Shown here: positions 1 to 6,152 of the stretch, in pieces | Layout of the letters: the number at the start of each line of letters is the position of its first letter | Numbering within the stretch: the first letter of the stretch is position 1 | Source of the DNA: JASFEQ01 sp050122535 | Lineage (GTDB): Bacteria; Desulfobacterota; DSM-4660; Desulfatiglandales; HGW-15 | Direction of reading: 5' to 3' | DNA length: 8,810 nt | NCBI GenBank assembly: GCA_050122535.1 | Contig: JASFIT010000187.1 | Span: 1 to 8,810 of the forward strand | Made by a program: the position numbers and the translations under genes | Notes under the pieces: generated by a model | What the model saw: only the letters and a program-made list of their open reading frames with translations | Databases searched by the model: none | Told to the model about the DNA's origin: nothing

Positions 1-600
1 CCTGACATTGTGATCGGATATAATAATGCCAATGCCTCTGTCTTTCAACTGTCTGATGATCTCTTTGATATCATTTAAGGCGAGGGGATCAATCCCTGCG
101 AAGGGCTCATCAAGCAACATGAACCTGGGTTCAGTCACAAGGGCTCTGCTGATTTCCAACCTCCGCCTTTCACCACCGGACAAGGATGACGCCTTTTGTT
201 TAGCTAACTGGCTGATGTTGAGCTCAGAAAGCAGTTTCATTGCTCTTTTCTTGATATGACGTGAGGAGATATTGATATTCTCCATGATGGCGAATAGGTT
301 TTCTTCGACAGTGAGCTTCCGAAAGACAGACGGTTCTTGGGCAAGGTAGTTAATCCCTTTCCTCGCCCTCAGATACATGGGGGCTTCTGTGATGTCCTCA
401 CCGTCCAGATATACCTTGCCCCCATTGGGACGCGTGAAACCTATTATCATGTAAAAGGTCGTTGTTTTCCCGGCACCGTTCGGACCAAGGAGGCCGACGA
501 TCTCCTTCCGCCTTAAGGTCATCCCAATCTGGTCCACAACCCTTTTTCCATTATAGATCTTGACCAGCCCTTTTGCTTCGAGCAAATCTGTGTTATCCAC
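1..600 (-). CDS. lptB: LPS export ABC transporter ATPase LptB (3' end outside window)
   Basis: LptB is the cytoplasmic ATPase of the LptB2FGC complex, which extracts LPS from the inner membrane and pushes it along the LptA bridge. Reading from a GTG at 600, 200 codons are in the window with no stop. Visible motifs in order: Walker A GPNGAGKTT (residues 39-47), Q-loop glutamine in YLAQEPSVF (Q88), signature LSGGE (140-144), Walker B MLLDEP followed by FAGIDP (161-170), and the H-loop histidine in SDHNVR (H197). The strings YLAQEPSVFRKLTVEEN and DEPFAGIDP are typical of LptB among ABC ATPases. The usual length is about 240 residues, so roughly 40 C-terminal residues are missing. The GTG start lies 8 nt after the lptA stop, with AAGAGG upstream; this start is inferred. 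It is the last visible gene of the kdsA-lptB operon. Confidence 0.96.
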   Translation of the reverse strand, partial: MDNTDLLEAKGLVKIYNGKRVVDQIGMTLRRKEIVGLLGPNGAGKTTTFYMIIGFTRPNGGKVYLDGEDITEAPMYLRARKGINYLAQEPSVFRKLTVEENLFAIMENINISSRHIKKRAMKLLSELNISQLAKQKASSLSGGERRRLEISRALVTEPRFMLLDEPFAGIDPLALNDIKEIIRQLKDRGIGIIISDHNVR

Positions 601-608
601 TGGCTCAG

Positions 609-1151
609 CTACCTCTTGTCGCTTCTTGGATGCAGGACAGCCCTCACTTTTTCCTTTTCAGAGCCTTCCACAATACTACGGCTTTCTTTCAAATATAGGG
701 TAATCTTAGACCCCTCTACAAAGTCATTCCCTTGCTTGACAACGGGTCTACCCGTCAGGACCACCTTTTCATCATTCTCATAGTAAACGGCCTTTTCTGA
801 CATGGCCAAAGCCCCATCTGGCCGGCTGATCTTCACCTTGCCAGTTGCGACAATCTTATCTATTCGCACATCTGTTTTGCCGGATTCCTTGTTAGCGGAT
901 TGATCAAGGTAATAAACGATCATTTTCTCGCAGATAATCGTCATATCATCTCTTTTGGCGTCCACCTGACCACTAAATACTACGATTCTCTTCTTATTAT
1001 CAACCTCAAGGGATTGGGACTTGATGACTATGGGTCCCCCATCTGCTTTCTCCGGATCCTGCTGCAGGCTCAGTTGCGTTTGCCCAATGGCAGGAAAGAG
1101 CAGACTGAAAAAGAGGGTCAGGAAGATTCGTCTAAATGAATTGCCTCTCAT
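609..1151 (-). CDS. lptA: Lipopolysaccharide transport periplasmic protein LptA
   Basis: 180 residues. LptA is the periplasmic beta-jellyroll (OstA-like) protein that forms the bridge carrying LPS from LptC to LptD. An N-terminal signal peptide is visible: basic start (R7, R8), hydrophobic core at 9-22 and a likely cleavage after AIG (G23). The mature part shows the OstA pattern: PIVIKSQSLEVDNKKR, then VFSGQVDAKRDDMTIICEKM, then IDKIVATGKVKISRPDGALAMSEKAVYYENDEKVVLTGRPVV, then a charged tail. Length fits the family (about 170-200). Its ATG overlaps the lptC stop as ATGA, so translation is probably coupled to lptC. Sequence identity of LptA proteins is low, so the call rests on the repeat pattern plus position between lptC and lptB; together these are strong. 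Confidence 0.93.
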   Translation of the reverse strand: MRGNSFRRIFLTLFFSLLFPAIGQTQLSLQQDPEKADGGPIVIKSQSLEVDNKKRIVVFSGQVDAKRDDMTIICEKMIVYYLDQSANKESGKTDVRIDKIVATGKVKISRPDGALAMSEKAVYYENDEKVVLTGRPVVKQGNDFVEGSKITLYLKESRSIVEGSEKEKVRAVLHPRSDKR

Positions 1152-1720
1152 AGGATCAATGATTCCTTGTTAATACGCGTCGTGACGTCAGAATAAATTC
1201 TCAAGGTTTCCTTCTCCAGATTGTAGTATAGGCCCCGGCCAGCCACAGAAAAAAAGGGACCAAGAATCCTGACCGGCTCCTCTGTTTTCAGATACCCTTC
1301 CTTTTCTTTATAGAGGATGTGCTCGGTGATGATCTGGTATCCATTATCCGTAGAGGCCTGCAGATCTCCATGAAGGTTGATTTCCCCAGAATTTCTATCG
1401 TATTCGCCCCTTTCCCCATTCAATTCAACCGTGGGTCTGTTTTGGGGTCTCAGTTTGAGCCGAAATTTCTTAAAAGATATAAAGGTCTTGTCTTTCGAGA
1501 ATTTGACCTCTTTGGCATCCAGAGTCCATTTCATTCCCTTATTCGGGTCGTCTTGGGCATAAGAGACATTCTTGAGCTTGAGCCCCTCTTCTCCCACAAT
1601 ATCTGGAAGAAGAGATTCTTTTACAAGCTCCTTTTGGGCTCCAATCATGTAAAGAGCAACCACAACCAAGAGAATGGCTATTCCTAGAAGTGGCCAGTGT
1701 TTTTTGAAAAAGCGCGTCAT
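1148..1720 (-). CDS. lptC: LPS export system protein LptC
   Basis: LptC is a bitopic inner-membrane protein that accepts LPS from LptB2FG and hands it to LptA. I place the start at the ATG at 1720 (190 residues). The protein then begins MTRFFKKHWPLLG, with basic residues just before a single membrane segment (about 9-27), as LptC should. The frame stays open back to a TTG at 1777, but that extension (RLYPLFAIWYNYCN) is atypical and has no ribosome binding site. The periplasmic part has the LptC/YrbK pattern: LKLKNVSYAQDD, MKWTLDAKEVKFSKDK, GERGEYDRNSGEINLHGDLQ and a segment ending TTRINKESLIL. The stop overlaps the lptA start by 4 nt. The chosen start lacks a Shine-Dalgarno and sits a few bases below a promoter-like sequence (1730-1758). 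Confidence 0.92.
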   Translation of the reverse strand: MTRFFKKHWPLLGIAILLVVVALYMIGAQKELVKESLLPDIVGEEGLKLKNVSYAQDDPNKGMKWTLDAKEVKFSKDKTFISFKKFRLKLRPQNRPTVELNGERGEYDRNSGEINLHGDLQASTDNGYQIITEHILYKEKEGYLKTEEPVRILGPFFSVAGRGLYYNLEKETLRIYSDVTTRINKESLIL

Positions 1721-1729
1721 ATTGCAATA

Positions 1730-1758
1730 ATTATACCAAATAGCAAATAGGGGGTAAA
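1730..1758 (-). promoter_or_regulatory. Candidate sigma70-type promoter just before lptC
   Basis: On the minus strand TTTACC (1753-1758) is followed after exactly 17 bp by a perfect TATAAT (1730-1735). A transcript would begin near 1723, about 3 nt upstream of the lptC ATG at 1720. The promoter would serve lptC-lptA-lptB independently of kdsA-kdsC. The -35 matches the consensus at 4 of 6 positions. The prediction is from sequence only, and AT-rich junctions can give chance -10 matches. Confidence 0.45.
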
Positions 1759-1781
1759 GCCTATTCTCCCCGACCAAAACG

Positions 1782-2291
1782 TCAAGGCGCTGTGCCCGGC
1801 CAATTTTGTTGGGCCTTCAGGATCAATTCACAGACCTCTCTTACCGCCCCGTGGCCGCCCTTTTGCTCTGTCACATGGCTGGCCGCATCCCGAACCTCGG
1901 AAGCGGCATCCGCCACTGCAATGGAGACACCAGCTTGACTGAACATGGGGAGATCCGGCAGATCATCTCCCATGCAACATACCTGATCTTTTATTAGATT
2001 CTTTCGCGCAATGACTTCTCTGCAAAGGGATCCCTTTTGTTTTACACCTTGATAGACTTCTTGGATACCCAATTCTTTTGCCCGACATTCAACTGCTTTC
2101 GATTTTCGTCCTGTAATGATGACCACATCGATACCCGCATCCAATAAGCGTTTCACGCCGTATCCATCCCTCACATGAAAGCGCTTGATCTCTTCACCAC
2201 GCCCATTAATAATGATGCGTCCATCCGTCATCACACCATCCACATCCAGGATAAGGAGCTTGATTTTGGTTGCCCAGTCTCCTGTCATCAT
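1782..2291 (-). CDS. kdsC: 3-deoxy-D-manno-octulosonate 8-phosphate phosphatase KdsC
   Basis: KdsC is a Mg-dependent HAD-superfamily phosphatase that converts Kdo-8-phosphate to Kdo plus phosphate in the cytoplasm, the step after KdsA. 169 residues, the normal size for this cap-less (C0) tetrameric family. Motif I is LDVDGVMTDG with nucleophile D16 and acid/base D18. Motif II is IITGR (T60). The motif III lysine is K85 in GVKQKGS, and motif IV is MGDDLPD (107-112). AASEVRDAASHVTEQKGGHGAVREVCE near the end is the typical KdsC tail. Two adjacent ATG codons (2289-2291 and 2286-2288) are possible starts; neither has a good Shine-Dalgarno, only a weak GAAG. The gene ends 61 nt before the lptC start and is separated from kdsA by 185 bp. 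Confidence 0.96.
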   Translation of the reverse strand: MMTGDWATKIKLLILDVDGVMTDGRIIINGRGEEIKRFHVRDGYGVKRLLDAGIDVVIITGRKSKAVECRAKELGIQEVYQGVKQKGSLCREVIARKNLIKDQVCCMGDDLPDLPMFSQAGVSIAVADAASEVRDAASHVTEQKGGHGAVREVCELILKAQQNWPGTAP

Positions 2292-2405
2292 AACTTCAAA
2301 AATACCATAACAGCATTAAAAAGTGCTGCCAGAAATTTGGGGCATGAATAGAAACAAATCCCATTGAATGTGGATCCAAGACCCAAAAAAATTTTATTTT
2401 TCTCC

Positions 2406-2473
2406 GTGCCTTCCGTTTTCTGACCTGACTCCGGTCAGGTTTATGCAGCGCCTAAAGGTCTTCGGAAGGACAC
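2406..2473 (-). repeat. Nested inverted repeats between kdsA and kdsC
   Basis: The gap between the kdsA stop and the kdsC start (2292-2476) has no gene but contains two nested inverted repeats. The outer arms are GTGCCTTCCG (2406-2415) and CGGAAGG-a-CAC (2463-2473), 10 pairs with one bulged base. The inner arms are ACCTGAC (2423-2429) and GTCAGGT (2434-2440) around a 4-nt loop. The element starts 3 nt past the kdsA stop, so it lies in the 3' end of the kdsA message. No T-run follows directly; a 7-T run on the minus strand lies about 15 nt beyond, so it is not a canonical intrinsic terminator. It could stabilise or process the mRNA, be a dispersed repeat, or terminate weakly. Confidence 0.5.
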
Positions 2474-2476
2474 AAA

Positions 2477-3304
2477 TCAATCCACGGAGCGCACCAGGCG
2501 GTGAATCTTTTTGAGCATATCCAGAAGTGGCATGACCTGGTCCAAGGGAAGGGAGTTGGGACCATCGCAAAGGGCGGACTCGGGATTGGGATGAACTTCC
2601 ATGAAGACACCATTAGCACCTGCTGCGACAGCGGCCCTGGAAAGATATTCCACAAATTCTCTCTGACCCCCAGAGCTTGCACCACTGCCTCCAGGTAATT
2701 GAACGCTGTGGGTTGCGTCAAAGACAACCGGAAAGCCGAAGTCCTTCATGATGGCTATGGACCTCATATCAACGACCAGATTATTGTAACCAAATGAAAT
2801 GCCTCTTTCAGTAATAAGGAGTTTTCGATTGCCCGTTGAGGTGATTTTGTGTATGGCGGGCTCCATTTCCCACGGAGAAAGAAACTGGCCCTTCTTCAGA
2901 TTAATGGGAAGACCCGTTCCAGCAGCACTCATAATGAGGTTTGTTTGACGGCACAAGAATGCGGGTATCTGAATAACATCTAGTACCTTTGCAGCCTTCT
3001 CGATTTCAGACATCTCATGAACATCTGACAAAACGGGCAGGCCGGTCTCCTCTTTCACCCTCTGAATGATTTCAAGCCCCTTATCAACGCCAGGTCCTCT
3101 AAAGGAGTCGAACGATGTCCGGTTGGCTTTATCATAGGAGGTTTTGAAAATGACTGGAAGATCCATCACCTCACTGGTTTCTTTCAGAAAACTAGCAACC
3201 ATTGAAGTTGTTTCTTCATCTTCAATAACACAAGGGCCAGCAATCAAAAAGAGGGGGCCACTTTCTTCAATAGTCAGATTTCCGATCTGGATGGTATCCT
3301 TCAT
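2477..3304 (-). CDS. kdsA: 3-deoxy-8-phosphooctulonate synthase KdsA, metal-type
   Basis: KdsA condenses phosphoenolpyruvate with D-arabinose 5-phosphate to give Kdo-8-phosphate, the first committed step of Kdo synthesis. 275 residues, normal length. Family signatures in order: LIAGPCVIE (20-28), FKTSYDKANRTS (53-64), RGPGVDKG, SDVHE (93-97), IQIPAFLCRQTNL (111-123), KKGQFLSPWEM, TERGISFGYNNLVVDMRS (165-182), DATHSVQLPGG (196-206) and FMEVHPNPE (234-242). By comparison with the Aquifex aeolicus enzyme as I recall it, C25, H199, E236 and D247 would be the metal ligands, placing this in the metal-dependent class rather than the metal-free E. coli class (Asn in place of Cys). The ATG at 3304 has GGAAGG 4 nt upstream. 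It is the first gene of the operon; kdsD is not adjacent. Confidence 0.97.
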   Translation of the reverse strand: MKDTIQIGNLTIEESGPLFLIAGPCVIEDEETTSMVASFLKETSEVMDLPVIFKTSYDKANRTSFDSFRGPGVDKGLEIIQRVKEETGLPVLSDVHEMSEIEKAAKVLDVIQIPAFLCRQTNLIMSAAGTGLPINLKKGQFLSPWEMEPAIHKITSTGNRKLLITERGISFGYNNLVVDMRSIAIMKDFGFPVVFDATHSVQLPGGSGASSGGQREFVEYLSRAAVAAGANGVFMEVHPNPESALCDGPNSLPLDQVMPLLDMLKKIHRLVRSVD

Positions 3305-3499
3305 CTAACCTTCCATAGGCAGACAGATCTAGTATTTTGGAATTCACCGATGGTCGTTCCTATGGGTATGCTTATCTGAAGGGCAGTGGAAAGTCAAGAG
3401 AACAGAAGGTGGCCAATATGAGGCAACTTTTGCTTGTCATCTGGCTTGATAATCACTATTATAGCTGTTTTTAAATAATGGCTGGAGGTCCGGATAGAA
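3305..3499. other. Divergent intergenic region, kdsA / DUF39 gene
   Basis: This 195-bp spacer must hold promoters for both directions. The plus-strand promoter is convincing and listed separately. On the minus strand a good -35 TTGACT (3392-3397) is followed at 17 bp only by a poor -10 TAAGCA (3369-3374), so the kdsA promoter is uncertain. A 7-bp inverted repeat, CCATAGG (3313-3319) and CCTATGG (3359-3365), lies in the would-be kdsA leader. In the kdsA mRNA its 3' arm runs into the GGAAGG ribosome binding site. I see no gene in this spacer. Confidence 0.6.
3434..3462 (+). promoter_or_regulatory. Promoter of the DUF39 homocysteine biosynthesis gene
   Basis: TTGTCA (3434-3439), a 17-bp spacer, then TATTAT (3457-3462): 5 of 6 matches in both boxes at optimal spacing. 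Transcription would start near 3469, leaving a leader of about 30 nt, which contains GGAGG (3484-3488) 11 nt before the ATG at 3500. The leader is too short for a riboswitch. Confidence 0.65.
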
Positions 3500-4678
3500 A
3501 TGCCACAAAGAAAGCCATCCAAGACCATCGAAGAGATTAACCGTAAAATCAAGCAGGGCAAAGTGGTCGTTGTAACCGCTGATGAGATGACAGAAATCGT
3601 GAAGCGGAAGGGGCCTCAAAAAGCCGCCAGACAGATCGATGTGGTCACGACAGGCACATTTGCGCCCATGTGCTCATCCGGAGCCTTCATCAACTTTGGC
3701 CATACGAAACCAACGATCAAAGCGGCTAAAGTCTGGCTGAACGGCGTACCTGCCTATGCGGGACTGGCTGCCGTGGATGTCTATATAGGGGCGACAGAAC
3801 CTGCAGAGGATGATCCGCTCAACCGCGTTCATCCCGGTCAATTCAAGTACGGTGGGGGCCATGTGATCCAGGATCTCATAGCGGGCAAGAAAGTAAAGTT
3901 GAGGGCGACTGCCTACGGAACGGACTGTTACCCGAACCGGGAGATCGATAAAAGGGTCACCCTCGCTGATTTGCCATACGCTGTGTTGCTGAATCCCCGA
4001 AATGCCTATCAGAACTACAATTGCGCCATTAATTTGTCCAATAAGACCATCTATACCTACATGGGTGTCCTCAAACCCAGGGCGGGCAACGCCAATTACT
4101 CCACGGCCGGACAGTTGAGCCCCCTTTTGAATGATCCCTATTATTTGACCATAGGTATGGGGACGAGGATTTTTCTTGGCGGGGCCAAAGGTTTTGTTAT
4201 CGGCCCAGGGACGCAGCACAACCCGGGTGCCAAAAGAGGGAAAAACGGTGTGCCCCTCAGCCCAGCGGGGACCCTTATGGTCATGGGCAATCTAAAAGAG
4301 ATGGCTCCCAGGTGGATAGCGGGTGTCAGCATGCTCGGCTATGGATGTTCTCTGGCCGTGGGGATTGGGGTTCCCATACCCATTTTGAATGAGGAAATGG
4401 CCAGGTATACGGGTGTCTCTGATGAGGAGCTCTCCACCCAGATCATCGATTATGGTCACGATTATCCAAAAGGAGAGGCATCCAGCCTCGGGCAGGTGAG
4501 TTACGCAGAGCTGAAGAGTGGAACCATGAAGTTCAATGGGCAAGAGGTTCCTACGGTACCGGTCTCGTCCTATTTAAGGGCCGGGGAGATTGCAGGCATA
4601 CTTAAAGGGTGGATTGAGAAGGGTGAGTTTATCCTGTCCGAACCGCAGGAAATGGTACCAACAGTAGACAGGGTCTAA
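3500..4678 (+). CDS. Homocysteine biosynthesis protein, DUF39/HcyBio family
   Basis: 392 residues. This is the DUF39 family (Pfam HcyBio), which genetic and biochemical work in Methanosarcina and Desulfovibrio linked to making homocysteine from aspartate semialdehyde and sulfide, bypassing O-acylhomoserine. Family hallmarks are TTGTFAPMCSSGAFINFGH (50-68), KVWLNGVPAYAGLAAVDVYIGATE, GGGHVIQDLIAGK, RATAYGTDCYPN (135-146), the Asn/Tyr/Cys stretch NAYQNYNCAINLS (168-180), FLGGAKGFVIGPGTQHNP and GVSMLGYGCSLAVGIGVPIPILNE. C58 and C143 are candidates for the conserved redox cysteine pair of the family; C175 is a further candidate. No CBS or ferredoxin domain is fused at the C-terminus. The ATG at 3500 has GGAGG 11 nt upstream. 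The partner ferredoxin/NIL protein needed in other organisms is not beside it. Probably monocistronic, since a new promoter follows. Confidence 0.92.
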   Translation: MPQRKPSKTIEEINRKIKQGKVVVVTADEMTEIVKRKGPQKAARQIDVVTTGTFAPMCSSGAFINFGHTKPTIKAAKVWLNGVPAYAGLAAVDVYIGATEPAEDDPLNRVHPGQFKYGGGHVIQDLIAGKKVKLRATAYGTDCYPNREIDKRVTLADLPYAVLLNPRNAYQNYNCAINLSNKTIYTYMGVLKPRAGNANYSTAGQLSPLLNDPYYLTIGMGTRIFLGGAKGFVIGPGTQHNPGAKRGKNGVPLSPAGTLMVMGNLKEMAPRWIAGVSMLGYGCSLAVGIGVPIPILNEEMARYTGVSDEELSTQIIDYGHDYPKGEASSLGQVSYAELKSGTMKFNGQEVPTVPVSSYLRAGEIAGILKGWIEKGEFILSEPQEMVPTVDRV

Positions 4679-4728
4679 AGTGGACGACCTTCCTGTCGGC
4701 GCCCTAGGGGAGTGGTTAGAGAAAAAAA

Positions 4729-4757
4729 TTGACAAGGTCAGACATTGAATCTATAAA
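4729..4757 (+). promoter_or_regulatory. Near-consensus promoter of the FmdE/ECF metal locus
   Basis: TTGACA (4729-4734, perfect), a 17-bp spacer, then TATAAA (4752-4757, 5 of 6). An A7 run (4722-4728) lies directly upstream. Transcription would begin near 4764, so the RNA opens directly into a hairpin. It is one of the two best promoter matches in the window, the other preceding feoA, and gives the FmdE-family gene a leader of about 140 nt. Confidence 0.75.
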
Positions 4758-4880
4758 GGAAGAAATTCAGGTATGAAGCCTGAATACTCTCTTCCATAGT
4801 CTAAGTTTCTATTTACCCAAAAATAAAGCCACGAAGGTGAGTATTCTCTGAAGAGAATACGGGTCTTTGTGGCTTTTCTT
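4758..4880 (+). promoter_or_regulatory. Structured leader, candidate attenuator or riboswitch
   Basis: Three pairings are visible. (1) ATTCAGG (4765-4771) pairs with CCTGAAT (4779-4785); outer arms GGAAGA (4758-4763) and TCTTCC (4790-4795) also match, although the first probably lies upstream of the transcription start. (2) A terminator-like hairpin: 4825-4838 pairs with 4863-4876 (14 pairs including three G-U), a 2x2 internal loop, then GTATTCTC (4841-4848) with GAGAATAC (4853-4860) around a TGAA loop. (3) GAATACTC (4782-4789) can instead pair with GAGTATTC (4839-4846), sharing bases with both hairpins. This 1:2 / 2:3 / 3:4 layout is what attenuators use. I do not recognise a known riboswitch class. 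It could simply be the terminator of the DUF39 gene. Confidence 0.5.
4825..4880 (+). terminator. Intrinsic terminator-like hairpin with T-rich tail
   Basis: A 22-pair hairpin: AAAGCCAC (4825-4832) opposite GTGGCTTT (4869-4876), extended inward by six further pairs, with an 8-pair apical stem and a UGAA tetraloop. It is followed by TTCTTATTT. It sits 24 nt before the FmdE-family ATG. It may end transcripts of the DUF39 gene, act as the off-switch of the leader that starts near 4764, or both. Confidence 0.65.
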
Positions 4881-4903
4881 ATTTAATGAAAGGGGGTTAG
4901 AAG

Positions 4904-6022
4904 ATGAAAAAAAGGGTGACGATTACTTTCGCTCTTGCACCACTCATTTCTCTTATCACATGGCTCAATGTCATGGCTTGCGGATTTGAGGAATACAGGG
5001 AGATAAAATACAGCAAAGAGATGGTTCGGGCCATGAATGCGGTTTTTAAGGCCCGCAACGCCCTTGGTCTTGAAAAGGGGGATGAAAAGCTTCTCGCCTT
5101 GACTAACGCCGGATATGGCATAGTGAAAGGCAAGACCACAGAACCTTTCCTGGACATCATATCCAATGTCACCGCCTGTACGATGGGCACTCGTAGCCTC
5201 TTGTTGGTCCAGACTGCTTTTACTGACCCCTTATGGTGTGCATTATACAGGAAGGATAACAACAAACTGGTTCTTATAAAATGGAGCCAGGGCGCCTTCA
5301 AACAACAGAATCTTGACATTTCTCCTGACAGAATCTTACATCCGGAAGCTTGGAAACAAGCTGCGTCGGGACTCGTTGGGGGCAAAACCCTTTTTTCCGT
5401 GGTTACCATCTGCAATAGCTGGGCTGCTGGGGCTTCATGGCCCCTCCTGAAGAGTGCTGAATTGCATAATCACATCTGTCCGGGTCTAAATGTGGGCTAT
5501 ATTATTGGGAATTATCTGAAAAAAAATCATCCACTGCGTAAAGGGGAGAAATATGTCTTTTTAGCTGCCCCGCCCATTTGCGCCATTGACACTCTGCAAA
5601 AGATGTATGATTGCACGGTTGGGAAGGGACTGACGTTTGCCAAGGCTGTAGAAAAACATAAAGTAAAGAGATATTCCGGTAACCTGTGGTTTGAGGGGAA
5701 CCCACTATCTACAATAATCGTCATAGCCATGCGCGCTAATGAAAAGGGCAATTCCTGTGAAGGGGTTGTCCTGGGTATGGACTGGAAACATCTTTTTGAG
5801 GATACAGGTGTAAACTACCAGGATTTTGCACCGCCCGGGGGAAAATCAAACCCCACTTTTTTTATTTCAAGGGCAACTCTCTCCATCAGAATGGCGTCCA
5901 TGAACCTGGAACAAAAGATTAAGTATATAAAAGAACTCAAGAGGTTTTTCGGTCAGGCAAGTCTAGCCCACAAACTCGCCAGAGATGGAACGGATCCCTA
6001 CGCTATCATTTGGGGTTTGTAG
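4904..6022 (+). CDS. FmdE-family predicted lipoprotein, probable metal-binding
   Basis: 372 residues, not a formylmethanofuran dehydrogenase subunit as such: it carries an export signal and no Fmd genes are nearby. The N-terminus has KKR, a hydrophobic core and VMAC, so C26 may be a lipidated cysteine; a plain signal peptide is also possible. Residues about 60-130 (LTNAGYGIVKGKTTEPFLDIISNVTACTMG and PLWCALYRK) look like a worn FmdE-like half. Residues about 180-320 are the FmdE domain proper: HNHICPG (188-194), CAIDTLQKMYDCTVGKG (226-242) and VVLGMDWK. H188, H190, C192, C226 and C237 are candidate metal ligands. The ATG has AGGGGG 7 nt upstream. Position ahead of nickel/cobalt transporter genes suggests a periplasmic metal-handling role; that is inference, and the family's biochemical function is not established to my knowledge. 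Confidence 0.85.
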   Translation: MKKRVTITFALAPLISLITWLNVMACGFEEYREIKYSKEMVRAMNAVFKARNALGLEKGDEKLLALTNAGYGIVKGKTTEPFLDIISNVTACTMGTRSLLLVQTAFTDPLWCALYRKDNNKLVLIKWSQGAFKQQNLDISPDRILHPEAWKQAASGLVGGKTLFSVVTICNSWAAGASWPLLKSAELHNHICPGLNVGYIIGNYLKKNHPLRKGEKYVFLAAPPICAIDTLQKMYDCTVGKGLTFAKAVEKHKVKRYSGNLWFEGNPLSTIIVIAMRANEKGNSCEGVVLGMDWKHLFEDTGVNYQDFAPPGGKSNPTFFISRATLSIRMASMNLEQKIKYIKELKRFFGQASLAHKLARDGTDPYAIIWGL

Positions 6023-6032
6023 GGATCGTAAA

Positions 6033-6152
6033 ATGAGGGTGCATTTTTATGTAGTCTGTATCAGCAGCATAAGTCCGGTTCAACGCACAAATTATCAATG
6101 CTATCAGTTAATCAAGCCTGCTACGGAAGGTAAGGGGAGAAATGCTCTATGA
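6033..6152 (+). CDS. Possible 39-codon leader peptide before nikL (doubtful)
   Basis: Within the 126-bp gap between the FmdE-family gene and the nikL-like gene, an ATG at 6033 opens a 39-codon frame beginning MRVHFYVVC. Its TGA overlaps the downstream ATG as ATGA. An AGGGA sits 7 nt upstream. The geometry suits translational coupling, but the peptide resembles nothing I know, it has no clear membrane segment, and its last codons coincide with the ribosome binding site of the next gene. It could well be chance. The gap holds no nikM/cbiM remnant that I can see. Confidence 0.15.
   Translation: MRVHFYVVCISSISPVQRTNYQCYQLIKPATEGKGRNAL

Noticed and set aside
26..259. Plus-strand open frame at the left edge
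   Set aside because: Lies wholly within lptB in the other direction; lptB motifs are complete.
2384..2401. A/T-rich run as a possible curved DNA or origin element
   Set aside because: A single short run with no repeats, DnaA boxes or other supporting features.
2423..2440. Simple intrinsic terminator after kdsA
   Set aside because: The stem is good but no T-run follows directly on either strand, so it is listed as an inverted repeat instead.
3674..4219. Long minus-strand open frame (181 codons) inside the DUF39 gene
   Set aside because: It is the antisense shadow of a gene with clear family motifs; no family resemblance in the antisense translation and no ribosome site.
4897..5415. Minus-strand open frame (172 codons) opposite the FmdE-family gene
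   Set aside because: Antisense to a recognised coding region and without protein family features.
4904..6022. Formylmethanofuran dehydrogenase subunit E as a methanogenesis enzyme
   Set aside because: Export signal, no other Fmd/Fwd genes and transporter neighbours; only the domain family is shared.
6023..6148. Cobalamin riboswitch or nikM remnant in the gap before the nikL-like gene
   Set aside because: No B12-box-like sequence, no convincing hairpins and no recognisable S-component residues.
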